23,262 nucleotides of DNA from Priapulus caudatus (lineage: Eukaryota; Priapulida; Priapulimorpha; Priapulimorphida; Priapulidae), in NCBI RefSeq assembly GCF_000485595.1, contig NW_014578272.1, positions 9,391-32,652 of the forward strand, written 5' to 3'. The notes under the pieces were generated by a model that saw nothing but the letters and a program-made list of their open reading frames with translations, searched no databases and had not been told where the DNA came from. Position 1 is the first letter of the stretch, and every line of letters begins with the position of its first letter. Positions 1-9,447 of this stretch are shown here, in pieces. The translations under genes were made by a program, and so were the position numbers.

Positions 1-36
<36 letters not shown>

Positions 37-98
37 GAGAAAGAGAGAGGGTGTGTGTGTGTGTGTGCGCGCGCGTGCGTGTGTGAGCAGGAGAGAGA
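1..98. repeat. (GA)n followed by (GT)n microsatellite
   Basis: The window opens in a nearly pure GA tract to about base 50. It changes to GT/GC dinucleotides to about base 85 and returns briefly to GA. This is compound simple sequence with no coding signal. It may extend left of the window. Confidence 0.95.
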
Positions 99-244
99 CG
101 TACACGTAGGCCTACACACGTACACACGTACACAGGCAAAGAACTTCAGGTTGGCTCCAGCACTATATAGTCTACAATCTCCTCGCTCTACCTGTGAATA
201 GCCTCTACTACCAACCTGCTGTGGGTGGGGGCGTGACCAGGGCG

Positions 245-390
245 CGGTGTGTGTGTGTGCGTGCGCGCGTGTGTGGGTGTGCGTGCGTGCGTGCGTGCGT
301 GCGCGTGTGTGTGCGTGTATGTGCGTGCGCGCTCGCGCGTGTGCATGTGTGTGCGAGCGCACGTGTGTGCGCGCGCGTGAGTGTGTACAG
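245..390. repeat. GT/GC alternating purine-pyrimidine tract
   Basis: About 145 bases of alternating GT, GC and GTGC steps, including a run of GCGT units near 282-302. Several overlapping frames are open here only because the repeat lacks stops; they are not genes. Strictly alternating purine-pyrimidine DNA of this kind can adopt a left-handed form, but that is inference. Confidence 0.93.
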
Positions 391-1160
391 ACACGTGGCG
401 AGGCGAAGACCGGCTCCACTGTAAAACTAAAGAGGACACATAGAATAGAGTATATACAGAGTCAATATGTGTTATTAGCATACATACCTGTATTTCTAAG
501 CTCTCCTTTCCCTCCCACTTTTCTGTATTCCTAGCTGGCTGATGTGAACAAGTCATATATGACGTGACAAGAGTTTAACGCCGTTGAAAAAGAGTAGCGC
601 CGTTGGAACCAATAATGTATCGACAACTGCTCTTATATATTCTCATACTTCCTACGCACATGGCCACCCTGTGATAGTTAGTTCCTCGCAATATAACAGG
701 TTATATTTAGCTCATTGGTTCCTAGAATATGGACCTAATTACCATACAAGAGGATGGGTAAGGAAAGAATGGGGGTGGGATGGAATATTTCCAGTGTCCT
801 AAGTAAAATATATGCCGTTTCCCAGTTTCAAGTTAAATAAAATCACAATTCCTTTTTTATATCATGAAAAATCTGATTACTAAAAATTAATGTGGTATGT
901 ATTGGTTTCCAGATAATTAAAATGGTTTAATCCCGGGTCCCGAAAATATCCATCCCCCCCTTTACACAAATGTTCAAGGACAAGATCGATGTATCCGTGA
1001 CGCGGTAAAATGCACCAAATATTTACATTATCAATGGATGTACGTGTCGCGTGATAAGATCAGGGGTGAATATAAACCAAGTTTGATTTTGTTCACTCTT
1101 GAAATGATAAAGCGCAGAGGCGTAGTCAGACACTTCGCACATAACATTTTATCGGCGCTA
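391..1160. other. Stretch with no recognisable feature
   Basis: About 770 bases of mixed, moderately AT-rich DNA. I see no exon with matching splice sites and no clear repeat family. The small open frame at 584-802 has no recognisable motif and its composition does not look coding. Confidence 0.5.
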
Positions 1161-1172
1161 GGCTATAAATAA

Positions 1173-1242
1173 ATATATATATATATCAGGATTTAATAAT
1201 GACAAAATGTTGTCATTATCAACTCCTGATATATATATATAT
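1173..1242. repeat. 70-bp imperfect palindrome (foldback), copy with ATCAGGA ends
   Basis: The arms 1173-1191 and 1224-1242 are exact reverse complements: a TA run followed by ATCAGGA, answered by TCCTGAT and a TA run. Inside, 1196-1204 (ATAATGACA) pairs with 1211-1219. Both pairs share the same centre at 1207.5, so this is one hairpin with a small internal mismatch (1192-1195 against 1220-1223). It resembles a foldback element inserted in TA-rich DNA. No protein is encoded. Confidence 0.85.
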
Positions 1243-1652
1243 AATATTTTATACATTTTGTTTTACTCGGTCGCTCTCCGCGTGGGTCAAACATCACCGC
1301 CATAACAAAACGCAGCCATACCAGCAAGAGAATATTTTGTGCATTGATTTTCACATATTAGCTACATATTTAACAGTGCCAGCTAAAACGCTTGCCTATA
1401 GTACGTTCAAATTAACTTAGCCTGGCCCATAGCAACTGGAGGAAATCATTATGGGCCTTTACTATTCATATATATAACATCCAGGTACTTTTCTGCAACA
1501 GAAAAATATCACCTGCCACGTATCGAGATATTTAGCGTTTATATGCTTGTCTGGATGGTTTTTCGCCCACGCGTGTTGACTATGTCTCAAGTTCTCGAAC
1601 GGTTATATTTGCTCATCGTCGTCAGTCGAAAACATACGGTCATATAGCGTAT

Positions 1653-1932
1653 CAGGGCGGTAGCTAGGAATTATTGTATTGGAGGGGGGACAAGATGAAC
1701 GAACGCCCGAAGCGCTCGCTTCTGGGGGGTCAGGGGGTATGCCCCCTCGGAAATTTTGAAATATAGAAGCTCTGAAATGCCATTTCCAGCCACTTCAGGT
1801 AGGTTACATACCTAAAACTCCCCAAACGGTTAAGCGTGTATTTTCTAATCTTAAGTTCCCATTATTCTTCACTGGGTTCTTTTTTGGGCGGTGGGCAGCT
1901 GCCCCTCTTTCCCCCTGCTAGCTACGGCCCTG
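1653..1932. mobile_element. 280-bp non-autonomous DNA transposon (hAT-like MITE)
   Basis: The left end reads CAGGGCGGTAGCTAG. The right end read inwards is CAGGGCCGTAGCTAG, a 15-bp terminal inverted repeat with one mismatch. The 5-mer CGTAT lies directly outside both ends (1648-1652 and 1933-1937) and is a good target-site duplication. CAGGG termini and short duplications of 5-8 bp are known in the hAT superfamily; assignment here is inferred from the ends alone. The interior has a G-rich/C-rich stretch (1682-1750) and no open frame, so it could move only with a transposase supplied elsewhere. Confidence 0.75.
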
Positions 1933-2171
1933 CGTATAGGTGGTGAGCACGCATAGCCATTGGACCCTACGTCAGAGACGTAACACAAACAAATTTTATG
2001 TGGAGGTGGGCGAAAATTCGTCAGCTAAATGAGTAATGATGACGGGTTTCAAGAAATAACGCTCGTGTAAGATAAAATGGGGCTGGAGTTATTTTTTCTA
2101 CTATGGATTACGTTTATTTGAGCTTCATGCATTTACACCTATAAGATCTCACTACACTAGACGTCCATATG
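1933..2171. other. Intervening DNA without recognised gene
   Basis: Mixed-composition DNA between the MITE and the next palindrome. I see no splice-bounded exon and no repeat structure. Confidence 0.4.
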
Positions 2172-2215
2172 ATCAGGAGTAGATAATAGAAGATCTTCTA
2201 TTATCTACTCCTGAT
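2172..2215. repeat. 44-bp perfect palindrome with ATCAGGAG ends
   Basis: Every base from 2172 to 2193 pairs with 2215 to 2194, with no spacer, centred on AGA|TCT. Its ends (ATCAGGAG / CTCCTGAT) nearly match the termini of the palindrome at 1173-1242, which suggests the two are related foldback elements. It encodes nothing. Confidence 0.9.
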
Positions 2216-2415
2216 ATGATCTAAGTAGCACGGGTTCTATTTGTGGCACGTGGGATATGTACGTGGATTCGCCGAAGCGAAGAATTGCCACGGTAAAGCT
2301 AGCAAGCATGCATTCATTCATTTCAACTGGGACGAGTTTTTTTCATGTGTTGGACAAATGAGGTTTCTCATTGAACGGTGTTCAGGGTCTTCACTTCTGC
2401 CCCATGCGGATAGGT

Positions 2416-2461
2416 CATAGAAATAATATAGATAACCTAGGTTATCTATATTATTTCTATG
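2416..2461. repeat. 46-bp perfect palindrome centred on CCTAGG
   Basis: CATAGAAATAATATAGATAA at 2416-2435 is mirrored exactly by its complement, with centre 2438.5 in AACCTAGGTT. Open frames crossing it on the two strands share an identical peptide purely because of the symmetry, which argues that neither is a gene. Its ends differ from those of the two upstream palindromes. Confidence 0.92.
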
Positions 2462-2895
2462 GGATAAGTAGACCAGATGGAACAAAAATAAAAAAATTAA
2501 CAAATTGTCCGACAGGTGGCGCGAATTCAATTCAGCAGCTGGCAAAATGCCACCCGGATTTCCTTACTTCTAATTTTCTGTCAACGCAAATATATGGCAG
2601 AGAAGGATCATAGAAAAGTACATATTATGCATAAATGACGCGACTGTCGGCTATAGTTGACTATATACTAGACGAACAACCTACAGCTACCCAATCTAAT
2701 TGCTATTTTACTAACGTGCCCTTCGCTCCCGTGAATGATTATCATTACTTCATTAGGCTAGTGAATAGTGTCCGAGCCGACGCAGACCCCAGTAATGGGG
2801 ATAAACCCGCACCCTAAGATTAGCAAAGCGTAGTTATAACGTCTGCATTTGCGGACAAGTGTACTCACAGTACTGTACATAGTACAGTTAGTGAG

Positions 2896-3135
2896 TCTCA
2901 TAGGGTCTATGCCCCTCAGGGTACTGCCTGAACGTACCCTGGTAACTATTGGTTAGGGTAATATAGGCTTAGGATTATGGTTAGGTAGTAGGCGTAGGCG
3001 ACTCCTTAGACTCGTTAGTGGAGTAGGCGAGGTACGGTCCGGCATATTAGATAGTACCAGGGTACGTTCCGGTATACCAGACCGTACCCAGGCTACGTTC
3101 CGGCAGTACCCTGGCTGACATAAACCCTCTCAGCG
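2896..3135. mobile_element. MITE family 'M', copy 1 (GGGTCTATG ends, TTAGGG-like core)
   Basis: The element begins near TCTCATAGGGTCTATG and ends with CATAAACCCTCTCAGC. Inside each end is the block CAGGGTACTGCC(T/G)GAACGTACC, in inverted orientation. The core has GGTTAGG-type tracts and the box GTAGGCGTAGGCGACTCC, both shared with copies at 12097 and 13768. The sequence TTAGTGAG lies on both sides (2888-2895 and 3136-3143) and fits an 8-bp target duplication. No open frame; non-autonomous. Superfamily not determined. Confidence 0.78.
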
Positions 3136-3420
3136 TTAGTGAGTTACTAAACTCGTAGGCCCGACCCGCGACGCAGTTGTCGCCTGTTGCGTAGCCAATG
3201 TATGTGTCTTGTTCCCCAGAAATTTTTATAATCTGACTGGTCCCTAACCCTAATTCTAAGCTTCTCGTTAAAGCCTGGGGACCTAGAGTATGAATGAACC
3301 GTGCTAACATCATCATGCCAGTAGAGACTAGTCACTAGAGTCACCACAGAGGTATACAATGCCATACACGGTCAAAGCCCAACCTATATAAAGTCTTTTC
3401 AAATACTCATGCACATACCT

Positions 3421-3560
3421 GCCAACCCTTACGATTTTTTCGTATTCCTTCGAATTCCATGATGTTTCTACGAATGTACGATCAAACTGAATATAACTTA
3501 CGATTTTTTACGACTTGCGAAAATTAATGTTTTTTACATTGTGAGCCGAGAAATATCTGG
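3421..3560. repeat. Repeated TTACGATTTTT/CGAAT motifs of unknown origin
   Basis: The motif TACGATTTTTT(A)CG appears twice (near 3429 and 3499), with CGAATT/CGAATG variants between. It lies immediately upstream of the LINE tail. It may be part of a separate repeat or of the same insertion. I do not recognise it. Confidence 0.35.
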
Positions 3561-3659
3561 CGATTGTGGGCGCAGCCATATTGGATCACGCGTTCACGTT
3601 GTTCTCGCGTGATCTAGAGTTAGTCCCATCATTCATTGCGCGCATAACATACAAACAAA

Positions 3660-4345
3660 ATGGCTGCCTGCTGCAAAAAAAAAAGCCTTACTATTTTCAT
3701 GAATCACAGGTTGGCAGGTCTGCATGCACCCCCTACAACCTCCGAAGTAAAAACTCTTGCGCTTCCCGACTATAATTCAATAACTCATTGCAAGAAATCT
3801 TTTCGGTACCACGGTGCCTGGCTATGGAACAATCTACCCCCCAACATCCGTCAGGCTACAGACCTAAAAACCTTGAAGGCGCTTCTAAGATCATGGTCAG
3901 GGCCATCCTATTGATGTGCGATGTGCCGCTGACCCCCCTCCCCCCCCACACACACACCACCACCACCACCACCAACCCACACACAAAATAACCTGGACTG
4001 ATATGAATCATCAACTCTAAAATGACTCGTAATTTTAGTATCTTTGTGTGATTGTTGCTTTTATGTTTTAGTACTTGTATTTCTTGTACGAATACGTCAG
4101 TGTCCCTCACAAGTTGATATGATTTTTTTTATGTACAAAGTTTGCTTGTACAATGTTATAACATAGTGTGCACGATTTAATTTTAGTAAGGGGTACCTAG
4201 GCTAGCTGGCCTAGTACTGTTGCTTGTTTCTTTGTTAGACTAACAGCACTGACAGTGAGGAGCTCGCAAGCTCTATGTTGACATATCTGTTACCAATGTA
4301 CTGTCTTTAAATTAATAAATAAATAAAAAAAAATAAAAAAATAGA
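3660..4345 (+). pseudogene. 3' end of a non-LTR retrotransposon (LINE), frameshifted
   Basis: The frame ending at 3914 contains SFRYHGAWLWNNLPPNIRQA, typical of the C-terminal tail after the reverse transcriptase of many LINE ORF2 proteins. The upstream part of the same signature, YNLRSKN (3734-3754), lies in another frame, so a one-base frameshift sits near 3752-3755. After the stop come a C/CA-rich stretch, a 3' untranslated region, and a tail of AATAAATAAATAAA then A-rich sequence (about 4313-4345). The copy is 5'-truncated; no reverse transcriptase catalytic motif is visible upstream. Clade (CR1, L2 or other) cannot be decided from this tail. It is dead. Confidence 0.75.
3932..3986. repeat. 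C-run, CA and (CAC)n simple sequence
   Basis: CCCCCCTCCCCCCC is followed by CACACA and at least seven CAC units inside the LINE 3' region. It is simple sequence with no coding meaning. Confidence 0.9.
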
Positions 4346-4529
4346 GTACATTATGTGTTTATGCACGACTTTCGCTAGTATGATTATTAAAATCACTCCG
4401 AATTTTACCTCCATATAAACCTTATCGGCACACTACCTCTTGCCGTAACAATACGTAAGTCGTAACCAATATTTGTTATCATTGCAACCAGCTTCTTGAT
4501 CGCCTACACTTATTATCTTGTATCTACAG

Positions 4530-4682
4530 GTGGAAGAACTAGAAACTCGATTGGGAAAATGTCACGAGTTAGTTTCTACTACAGAGACGTCAATGTCTAG
4601 TGCCAATGCTGACTACGAGACAGAGAGTAATGCAGCTTCCTTCTCCAGTGGTACCAGTGGAAACACGTCACAGCAACCCCAG
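4530..4682 (+). CDS. Internal coding exon of unrecognised gene 1 (first of three seen)
   Basis: The exon begins after TATCTACAG and ends at CAG|GTGCAT. It is 153 bases, enters and leaves in phase 0, and joins exactly to the exon at 6874. The product starts VEELETRLGKCHELVSTTET, which looks helical and coiled-coil-like. It then runs into a serine/threonine/asparagine-rich stretch (about 30 residues, with SSGTSGNTSQQPQ at the end) that looks disordered. I do not recognise the family. Earlier exons must lie to the left, beyond or within the repeat-rich part of the window, where I could not find any. Note that the frame also stays open for some distance past the donor, so intron retention would add an unrelated tail. 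Confidence 0.6.
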
Positions 4683-4862
4683 GTGCATAACATAGTTAGG
4701 CCTACCTATTACATATCGCAGCATGTATTTATGACATTTTTAGCTCATCTGACAATAGTCAGATGCAGCTTGTAGACCGACTTCCGTCCGACCGTGCGTC
4801 CGTCCGTCAACAGTTGGGCACAAATCTAAACGGCTCGACGTACGGTCACGATATTTGGGACG

Positions 4863-4896
4863 TGTGGTGGTGGTGGTGGTGGTGGTGGGGGGGGGG
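4863..4896. repeat. (TGG)n and poly-G simple sequence
   Basis: Eight or more TGG units run into ten G residues. The G-runs could fold as a quadruplex on the + strand. It interrupts the first unit of the tandem repeat around it. Confidence 0.88.
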
Positions 4897-5088
4897 ATAA
4901 TCCGAAAACGAGTTGGGATGTCGAAGCTGGGGTCAAAGGTCAAGAGGTGTAAAAGAAGGGGGAACATTCCCTTCTTAAGTTAGGGTATAGGGAGGAATTG
5001 CGGCACAAATCTAAACGGCTTGACCTAGGCTTGTGATAGTCGGTGTACAGCATCATGGTAGGAAAAGCCATCACTGTGCCGAAATTGG

Positions 5089-5101
5089 AGGTCAAAGGTC
5101 A
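5089..5101 (+). promoter_or_regulatory. DR1-type nuclear receptor half-site pair
   Basis: AGGTCA A AGGTCA is an exact direct repeat with one-base spacing, the arrangement bound by HNF4/RXR-type receptors. A second, slightly weaker copy (GGGTCAAAGGTCA) is at 4930-4942. Both lie inside a repeat, so the match may reflect repeat sequence rather than a functional site. Confidence 0.3.
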
Positions 5102-5199
5102 ATGGGGCACAGGGCAGATTTTCGACATTTTTTGAGCGCATGGTCTGATGAGGCGATTGAAAAACCATGGTCTGACGGAGCGATTGAAAAACATTTTTG

Positions 5200-6115
5200 T
5201 TTCAGCGGTGACCTAGCATTTTTATGGCTTTATTGAAAGGACCATGAAATGTACTTTCTGCTGACATGCGAAGAGTAAGTGTCGGATAATCTTTTGACCA
5301 TCAAGAGGAGGGTTAAACATGGATTTGTTTACTGTTAGAAAGAATTTGACTGCCGGGTTTGCTAGTAGAATCTATACATGCCTGGATGTATGAGGCTACA
5401 ATGTCACAGTGAAATTTCAAAAGCTAAATTTGGTTGAAGGTTTATTCTCCTAAAATCGTATAATTTCTATGGCATTCTGTAAGTGTGTTACATGTAACTT
5501 ATGCCACTGCCAGTGGCCACTGCCAGTGCATGTGGTGGTGATAGTAGTAGTACGGTGTAGTTTTTGCCTGCGTTAATTAGTTACAGGTGGCAGCTCTCTA
5601 TTTCAGCCTGTAGGCTTGCATAGGTAAATTGATGAGTGCTTACCTATTCTGTCTTGCAAATAGTTGTTGCTATACTACGTACGATGGGAGCCTCCATCCT
5701 TAATCTTAAGACACTCAAACGTACGCACCATCTCGTGGCAACTTTCATAATGATCCCAACGAACATTTCTTCGAGAAGGTTCCAGATACCATCCCGGTAT
5801 TCGAAATAAGGGCTATCCGTTTGTCCGTACTTGTCCATTTCCACGGAGGACAAGTAGATCTGTCCGGTAGCTTGTCCGTGGGACAAGCAGCTTTTTAGAG
5901 CAATTTTTCATAATTTTCTACCATCGTTGGCCACTGCTGGGAAACCCGAGTTTGCATAGTATAAACATGGGCTGCCGGAGTGCCACCCGAATTAACATAT
6001 AGTATAAACATTTATGTGAAGTTATATAAAAACGTTACCGCCTTGCTAGCTCCACGAAACGGTCTTGCTAGGGTTAGAAGACCATTAGACAAAGCCTCGT
6101 CCGGCAGCGCTACTG
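5200..6115. other. Intron of gene 1 without recognised exons
   Basis: Holds the short symmetrical block GCCACTGCCAGTGGCCACTG (5504-5530 region). It also holds a patch at 5815-5890 in which CTTGTCC/GGACAAG motifs repeat in both orientations. An 80-codon open frame on the - strand (5886-5644) covers the latter, but it has no recognisable motif or splice context. I see no gene here. Confidence 0.4.
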
Positions 6116-6117
6116 CC

Positions 6118-6600
6118 TCGAGAAAGAGAGAAATCGAGAGAGAGAGGAGGAGAGAGCGAGGGGAAGAGAGTGAGAGAGAGAGAGCGAGAGAGAGGAAGAG
6201 AGAGAGAGTGAGAGTGAGAGAGAGAGAGAGCGCGAGAGAGAGGAAGAGAGTGAGAGTGAGAGAGAGAGAGAGCGCGAGAGAGAGGAAGAGAGAGAGAGAG
6301 AGAGATAGTGAGAGTGAGAGAGAGAGTGATAGAGTGAGAGGGAGAGAGAGAGCGAGAGAGAGAGAGAGAGAGAGAGGGGGAGAGAGAAAGAGAGAGAGCA
6401 CGCAAAAGAGTGAGAGAGAAAGAGAGAGAGAGAGAAAGAGAGAGAAAGGAGAAAGACAAAGACAAACAAAGAGAGAGAGAGACAACCAGGGAGAGTGAAT
6501 GTGAGCGAGCGAGAGAGAGAGAGAGCATGAAGGGAAGAGAGAGCAAGAGCGAGAGAGCGAAAGAGAAAGAATGAGAGAGACAACGAGGGAGAGCGAACGC
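6118..6600. repeat. Long (GA)n polypurine tract
   Basis: Nearly 480 bases of GA-rich purine sequence with occasional GC and T interruptions. Local higher-order units occur, such as GAGAGAGGAAGAGAGTGAGAG, repeated several times between 6185 and 6320. Long frames on both strands (arginine/glutamate-rich or serine/leucine-rich) are artefacts of the repeat. It lies in the intron before the exon at 6874. Confidence 0.96.
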
Positions 6601-6873
6601 GGCGATGGGAGGGGGCTCTTGATTTGTTTGCCAGTGAGTTTAGCATCAGAACACCTGCCATCAGGTGAGCGCTGTCGCTCTGCGGCACTTGTGTTAGTAT
6701 TGTTATTATTGTTTTTGTTGTTATCACAGGTCTTCAAGTAGCTCCCTTTAACATGAGGTGGGTAGTAAGTGGTTAAATCGTGTTAAATTTCTACTATTTA
6801 TCTAACTTGTGATATAAATGTTACCGTCATCTAGACTAATTCTCATCTATTTTAAAATTGTTTTGTGTTACAG

Positions 6874-6969
6874 TTGAGCAAAGCAGAGATTATCCAGCAC
6901 CTGAGTGGAATTAAGGAGGAGTTTAGTTGCATTATGAAGGAGGTGCAGGCAATCAAAGATACACAGAAG
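6874..6969 (+). CDS. Internal coding exon of gene 1 (second of three)
   Basis: Preceded by a T-rich tract and TTACAG, followed by AAG|GTACTG. It is 96 bases (32 codons), phase 0 at both ends. The product LSKAEIIQHLSGIKEEFSCI is followed by MKEVQAIKDTQK. Hydrophobic residues are spaced as in an amphipathic helix, and the exon continues the helix that opens the final exon. Too short for an ordinary ORF scan; support comes from the flanking splice signals, phase compatibility with both neighbours and the coding-like composition. Confidence 0.62.
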
Positions 6970-7025
6970 GTACTGCCAGAGCTTTGTGTATTGTAAAATA
7001 TTGTTTGAATCTGGGTAAAAAATAT

Positions 7026-7160
7026 ACGGGAGCGATGAGCGATTCGCTCTTCAAACCTCCGAAATCGCTCCCGTGAGGCTCAAAATAGCTCCCGTAAAAT
7101 TTTTGACGAGAGCTATTTTTCCCACAGACTTGAAAAAGAGCTTCCGTGAAAAAAAAGAAA
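7026..7160. repeat. Dispersed repeat with ACGGGAGCGAT hairpin
   Basis: ACGGGAGCGAT (7026-7036) is inverted at 7064-7074, and GCTCCCGT motifs recur at 7067 and 7089. The segment TTCAAACCTCCGAAATCGCT and the following AGGCTCAAA at 7050-7084 are matched by the last 42 bases of the window (23221-23262). It is a repeat family with at least two copies here, in the second gene 1 intron and a carboxypeptidase intron. Confidence 0.7.
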
Positions 7161-7300
7161 TTTTTCCCCTAGTTTGAATGGTTACCATCTATCCGTGCTG
7201 ATTTAATGAACTGTTTACAGTAAAACACTATTCTGGTACCAGTGTCCATCAGCATATGTTAACGAATCTCGTGTATTCAAATAAATTGCACTAACACCAG

Positions 7301-7340
7301 CTGTACGTTTTCAATCTTCACGGTTGAGTCAAAATTAACC
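7301..7340. repeat. Dispersed repeat end, copy matching 21219-21256
   Basis: GTACGTTTTCAATCTTCACG, then GTTGAGTCAAAATTAAC, matches GTACGTTTCAAACTTGCACG, then GTTGAGTAAAAATTAAC near 21219. About 33 of 38 aligned bases agree. This looks like the conserved end of one mobile element family, inserted in both genes. Confidence 0.7.
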
Positions 7341-7344
7341 TAGA

Positions 7345-9190
7345 TAGATCTGCACGAATACCATATAGATAATTATCAACTAATTTGTATAAGGGAGGGG
7401 GGGGAACGGGGGGGGGGTACATATCCGAACCTTATTTTCCTCAGCAATAAACACCCAGCTATCAGTTTCGCAGTTATAAATAAATAGCCCAATCTCCCAC
7501 AGTTTCCTCAGGAAAATTAATTCGCTCAGACAATGTTCTTCAGGACATTCAGATAGTTTTAGGGTTTCAACATTCTACATATAATACTAATATTTACGAT
7601 TACGCTCTTTATATTTTTCTGGCCATAATTATTAAAAAAAATTACAAAAAGAAAAATTATTTAAAAAATATATGCGCTGACATTGAGCATACCGACGAAT
7701 CTCGCACTTTTCCAGATCCCAGACAATTTAGAGTGTGTTACCACCGCTCGACTACATCTCTCTCTATTCCGAATCACGAAAAATTTATCTGACATTGTCC
7801 AGTTCCCAGGTAAATTTTAAATGTGGCCAATCCCGGACGGTCCCAGACAAATACCCGTATTCTCACCCCCGTTCAAAGTGTGCATATCGAAAAGTCCCGC
7901 TGCCATATTTGAGATCAGATAGAAATAGAGGGTATAACACCTGACCCTATTTATTACTATTTGTAGGAGGATAGGACTGGTTTGAGCTGTTTTTTGATTC
8001 ATGAATTCCTCTCTCACTACTCGTACCTCTCAATTTCAGTAGGTGCTTGTTTTTTCGTTTTACTAGAGACAATGACAAATAGATTGTGTGCGGTCATTTG
8101 GGATATTGTGCGCCACTGTTATGTCTGTTAATGACAAAAACCGAAATTATAACGCATCTGGAAGTTTTTTTACATTAATCATGTACTTTCCTATAGGCTG
8201 CGCCTCGGGCCATATTCTTACATAGTGACCCCTTTTCGCGCTGGTGACCTAATTACAGGGGTAGAAATTAAGGAGAAAAAAGAGATGGTCCAACAATGAC
8301 CATACTAGTTGAAATTTCACGCTGTACCTGTAAATTTTCAATCTGTTTTCTTTATAAAGTCTACGCGGCGTTGTCAGAGCCATATAGGAAAGATATTGTT
8401 ACATAAGGTGTAGTATATAATGGTTTACATTATTACAACGAGTCCCTACATTACAATTGAATGTTATACAAAACGATACAGTAATTGTTTATTGCATCTT
8501 TAAATGTATATTTCGGAACGTGGAAAACTTCAGAGAAATTACCTCGTAAAAATTGGACAAGAAATATTCATTTGGTCTGTCTCGGAAAGATCTGATGGCC
8601 CTCCTGATTATTTTGCATGGCCCGGACCATCGCTTATTTTTAACCCTGGTATATCTATGCCGTAAGCTGGACTGTTTCCAGATCATCCATTACGTTATTG
8701 TTGGCAATAAGCTTTTCTATACACACGAATTGAAATGCCACTTATAAAGAGTTTACCTTAGTTAAGCGTATCTATACTATACCCCACTATAGGTGTGACA
8801 GAGAAGCTCAGAAATAGGAAGGAGTGTGACTTCAATAAAAACAGGGGAAATTTCGTCCATTTTACTAGCCTTAGAATCACCTAGATTTACTAGTAAGTGT
8901 AACTCAACCAGCTGAGCTTCATATCACGTACACAGTACATTCGCCTCTAGGCATCGTGCGAGAAATGTTTCCTCGTAAACTACCTCGTCCTACATCGGAG
9001 ATCACACGAGTTACTAAACGTACGACTCACGATTTTCCATTATGTTGCCCAGCAACTGAATGTGTAAAACCGCCCACTTGAAACCAAACGCCAGCTACTA
9101 ACAACTTGCGCATTCGCGATGGCGGTGTGGTCGCTGAGCTAATTCTTTGACCATTTACAGCTTGCCTTTTGTTGGCTATTATTAGCTCTT
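7345..9190. other. Last intron of gene 1, no further exons seen
   Basis: Mixed AT-rich intron sequence with a G-run (7388-7418). Short frames at 7735-7944 and 8553-8747 lack motifs and flanking splice signals. I found nothing convincing. Confidence 0.45.
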
Positions 9191-9192
9191 TG

Positions 9193-9246
9193 ATTATATA
9201 TATATATAATATATAATATATATATATATGTCATATATATATTATT
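9193..9246. repeat. (TA)n microsatellite
   Basis: About 54 bases of nearly pure TA, lying 66 bases before the acceptor of the terminal exon of gene 1. Confidence 0.92.
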
Positions 9247-9312
9247 GTATGTATACATGTGAAACACTAGCAGAGTATTCATGGTGTCAATGTATTTCAT
9301 TATTACTACCAG

Positions 9313-9447
9313 GAGGCGATGCTGCTCTTCCAGTCTGAACTTATGAAAACTATGGCAGTGCTCCAGCAGATTCAACTGCAAGATGTTCCGCCCCCAACGG
9401 AAACTCAAAATGTTGCGACGATCGATAACATTGTCAATGAAAATTAA
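9313..9447 (+). CDS. Terminal coding exon of gene 1
   Basis: The acceptor is ATTACTACCAG at 9312. The reading frame continues in phase 0 from the exon at 6874: EAMLLFQSELMKTMAVLQQI, then QLQDVPPPTETQNVATIDNI and VNEN, stop TAA at 9445-9447. The first 22 residues extend the helical segment. The rest is proline/threonine-rich, acidic and probably unstructured. Together the three exons give a 127-residue C-terminal fragment: helix, serine-rich linker, helix, acidic tail. This is compatible with an oligomerising tail of a regulatory or scaffold protein, but no function can be assigned. A poly(A) signal follows about 290 bases downstream. Confidence 0.65.
   Translation, partial: EAMLLFQSELMKTMAVLQQIQLQDVPPPTETQNVATIDNIVNEN

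Larger units (their letters stand above)
4818..5200. repeat. Diverged tandem repeat with two GGTCAAAGGTCA boxes
   Basis: GCACAAATCTAAACGGCT occurs at 4818 and again at 5003, in each case followed by C/T GAC. Each unit then carries GGTCAAAGGTCA (4931-4942 and 5090-5101). The second unit ends with a 27-bp tandem duplication, 5139-5165 and 5166-5192, containing CATGGTCTGA and GCGATTGAAAAAC. A related segment is present at 14513-14606. This is an intronic repeat of gene 1 on the present model. Confidence 0.75.

Noticed and set aside
188-556. Frames of 76-122 codons rich in C/V/R or H/T
   Set aside because: Artefacts of the GT/GC alternating repeat.
2318-2613. Two opposite-strand frames sharing the peptide RNNIDNLGYLYYFY
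   Set aside because: The identity is forced by the 46-bp palindrome at 2416-2461; it is not a duplicated gene.
5644-5886. 80-codon - strand frame (GIWNLLEEMFVGIIMK)
   Set aside because: No recognisable family, no splice signals, and it overlaps CTTGTCC/GGACAAG repeats.
5980-6737. Long open frames on both strands (up to 241 codons), rich in R/E or S/L
   Set aside because: They are translations of the (GA)n tract; no stops occur in such repeats and no motif is present.
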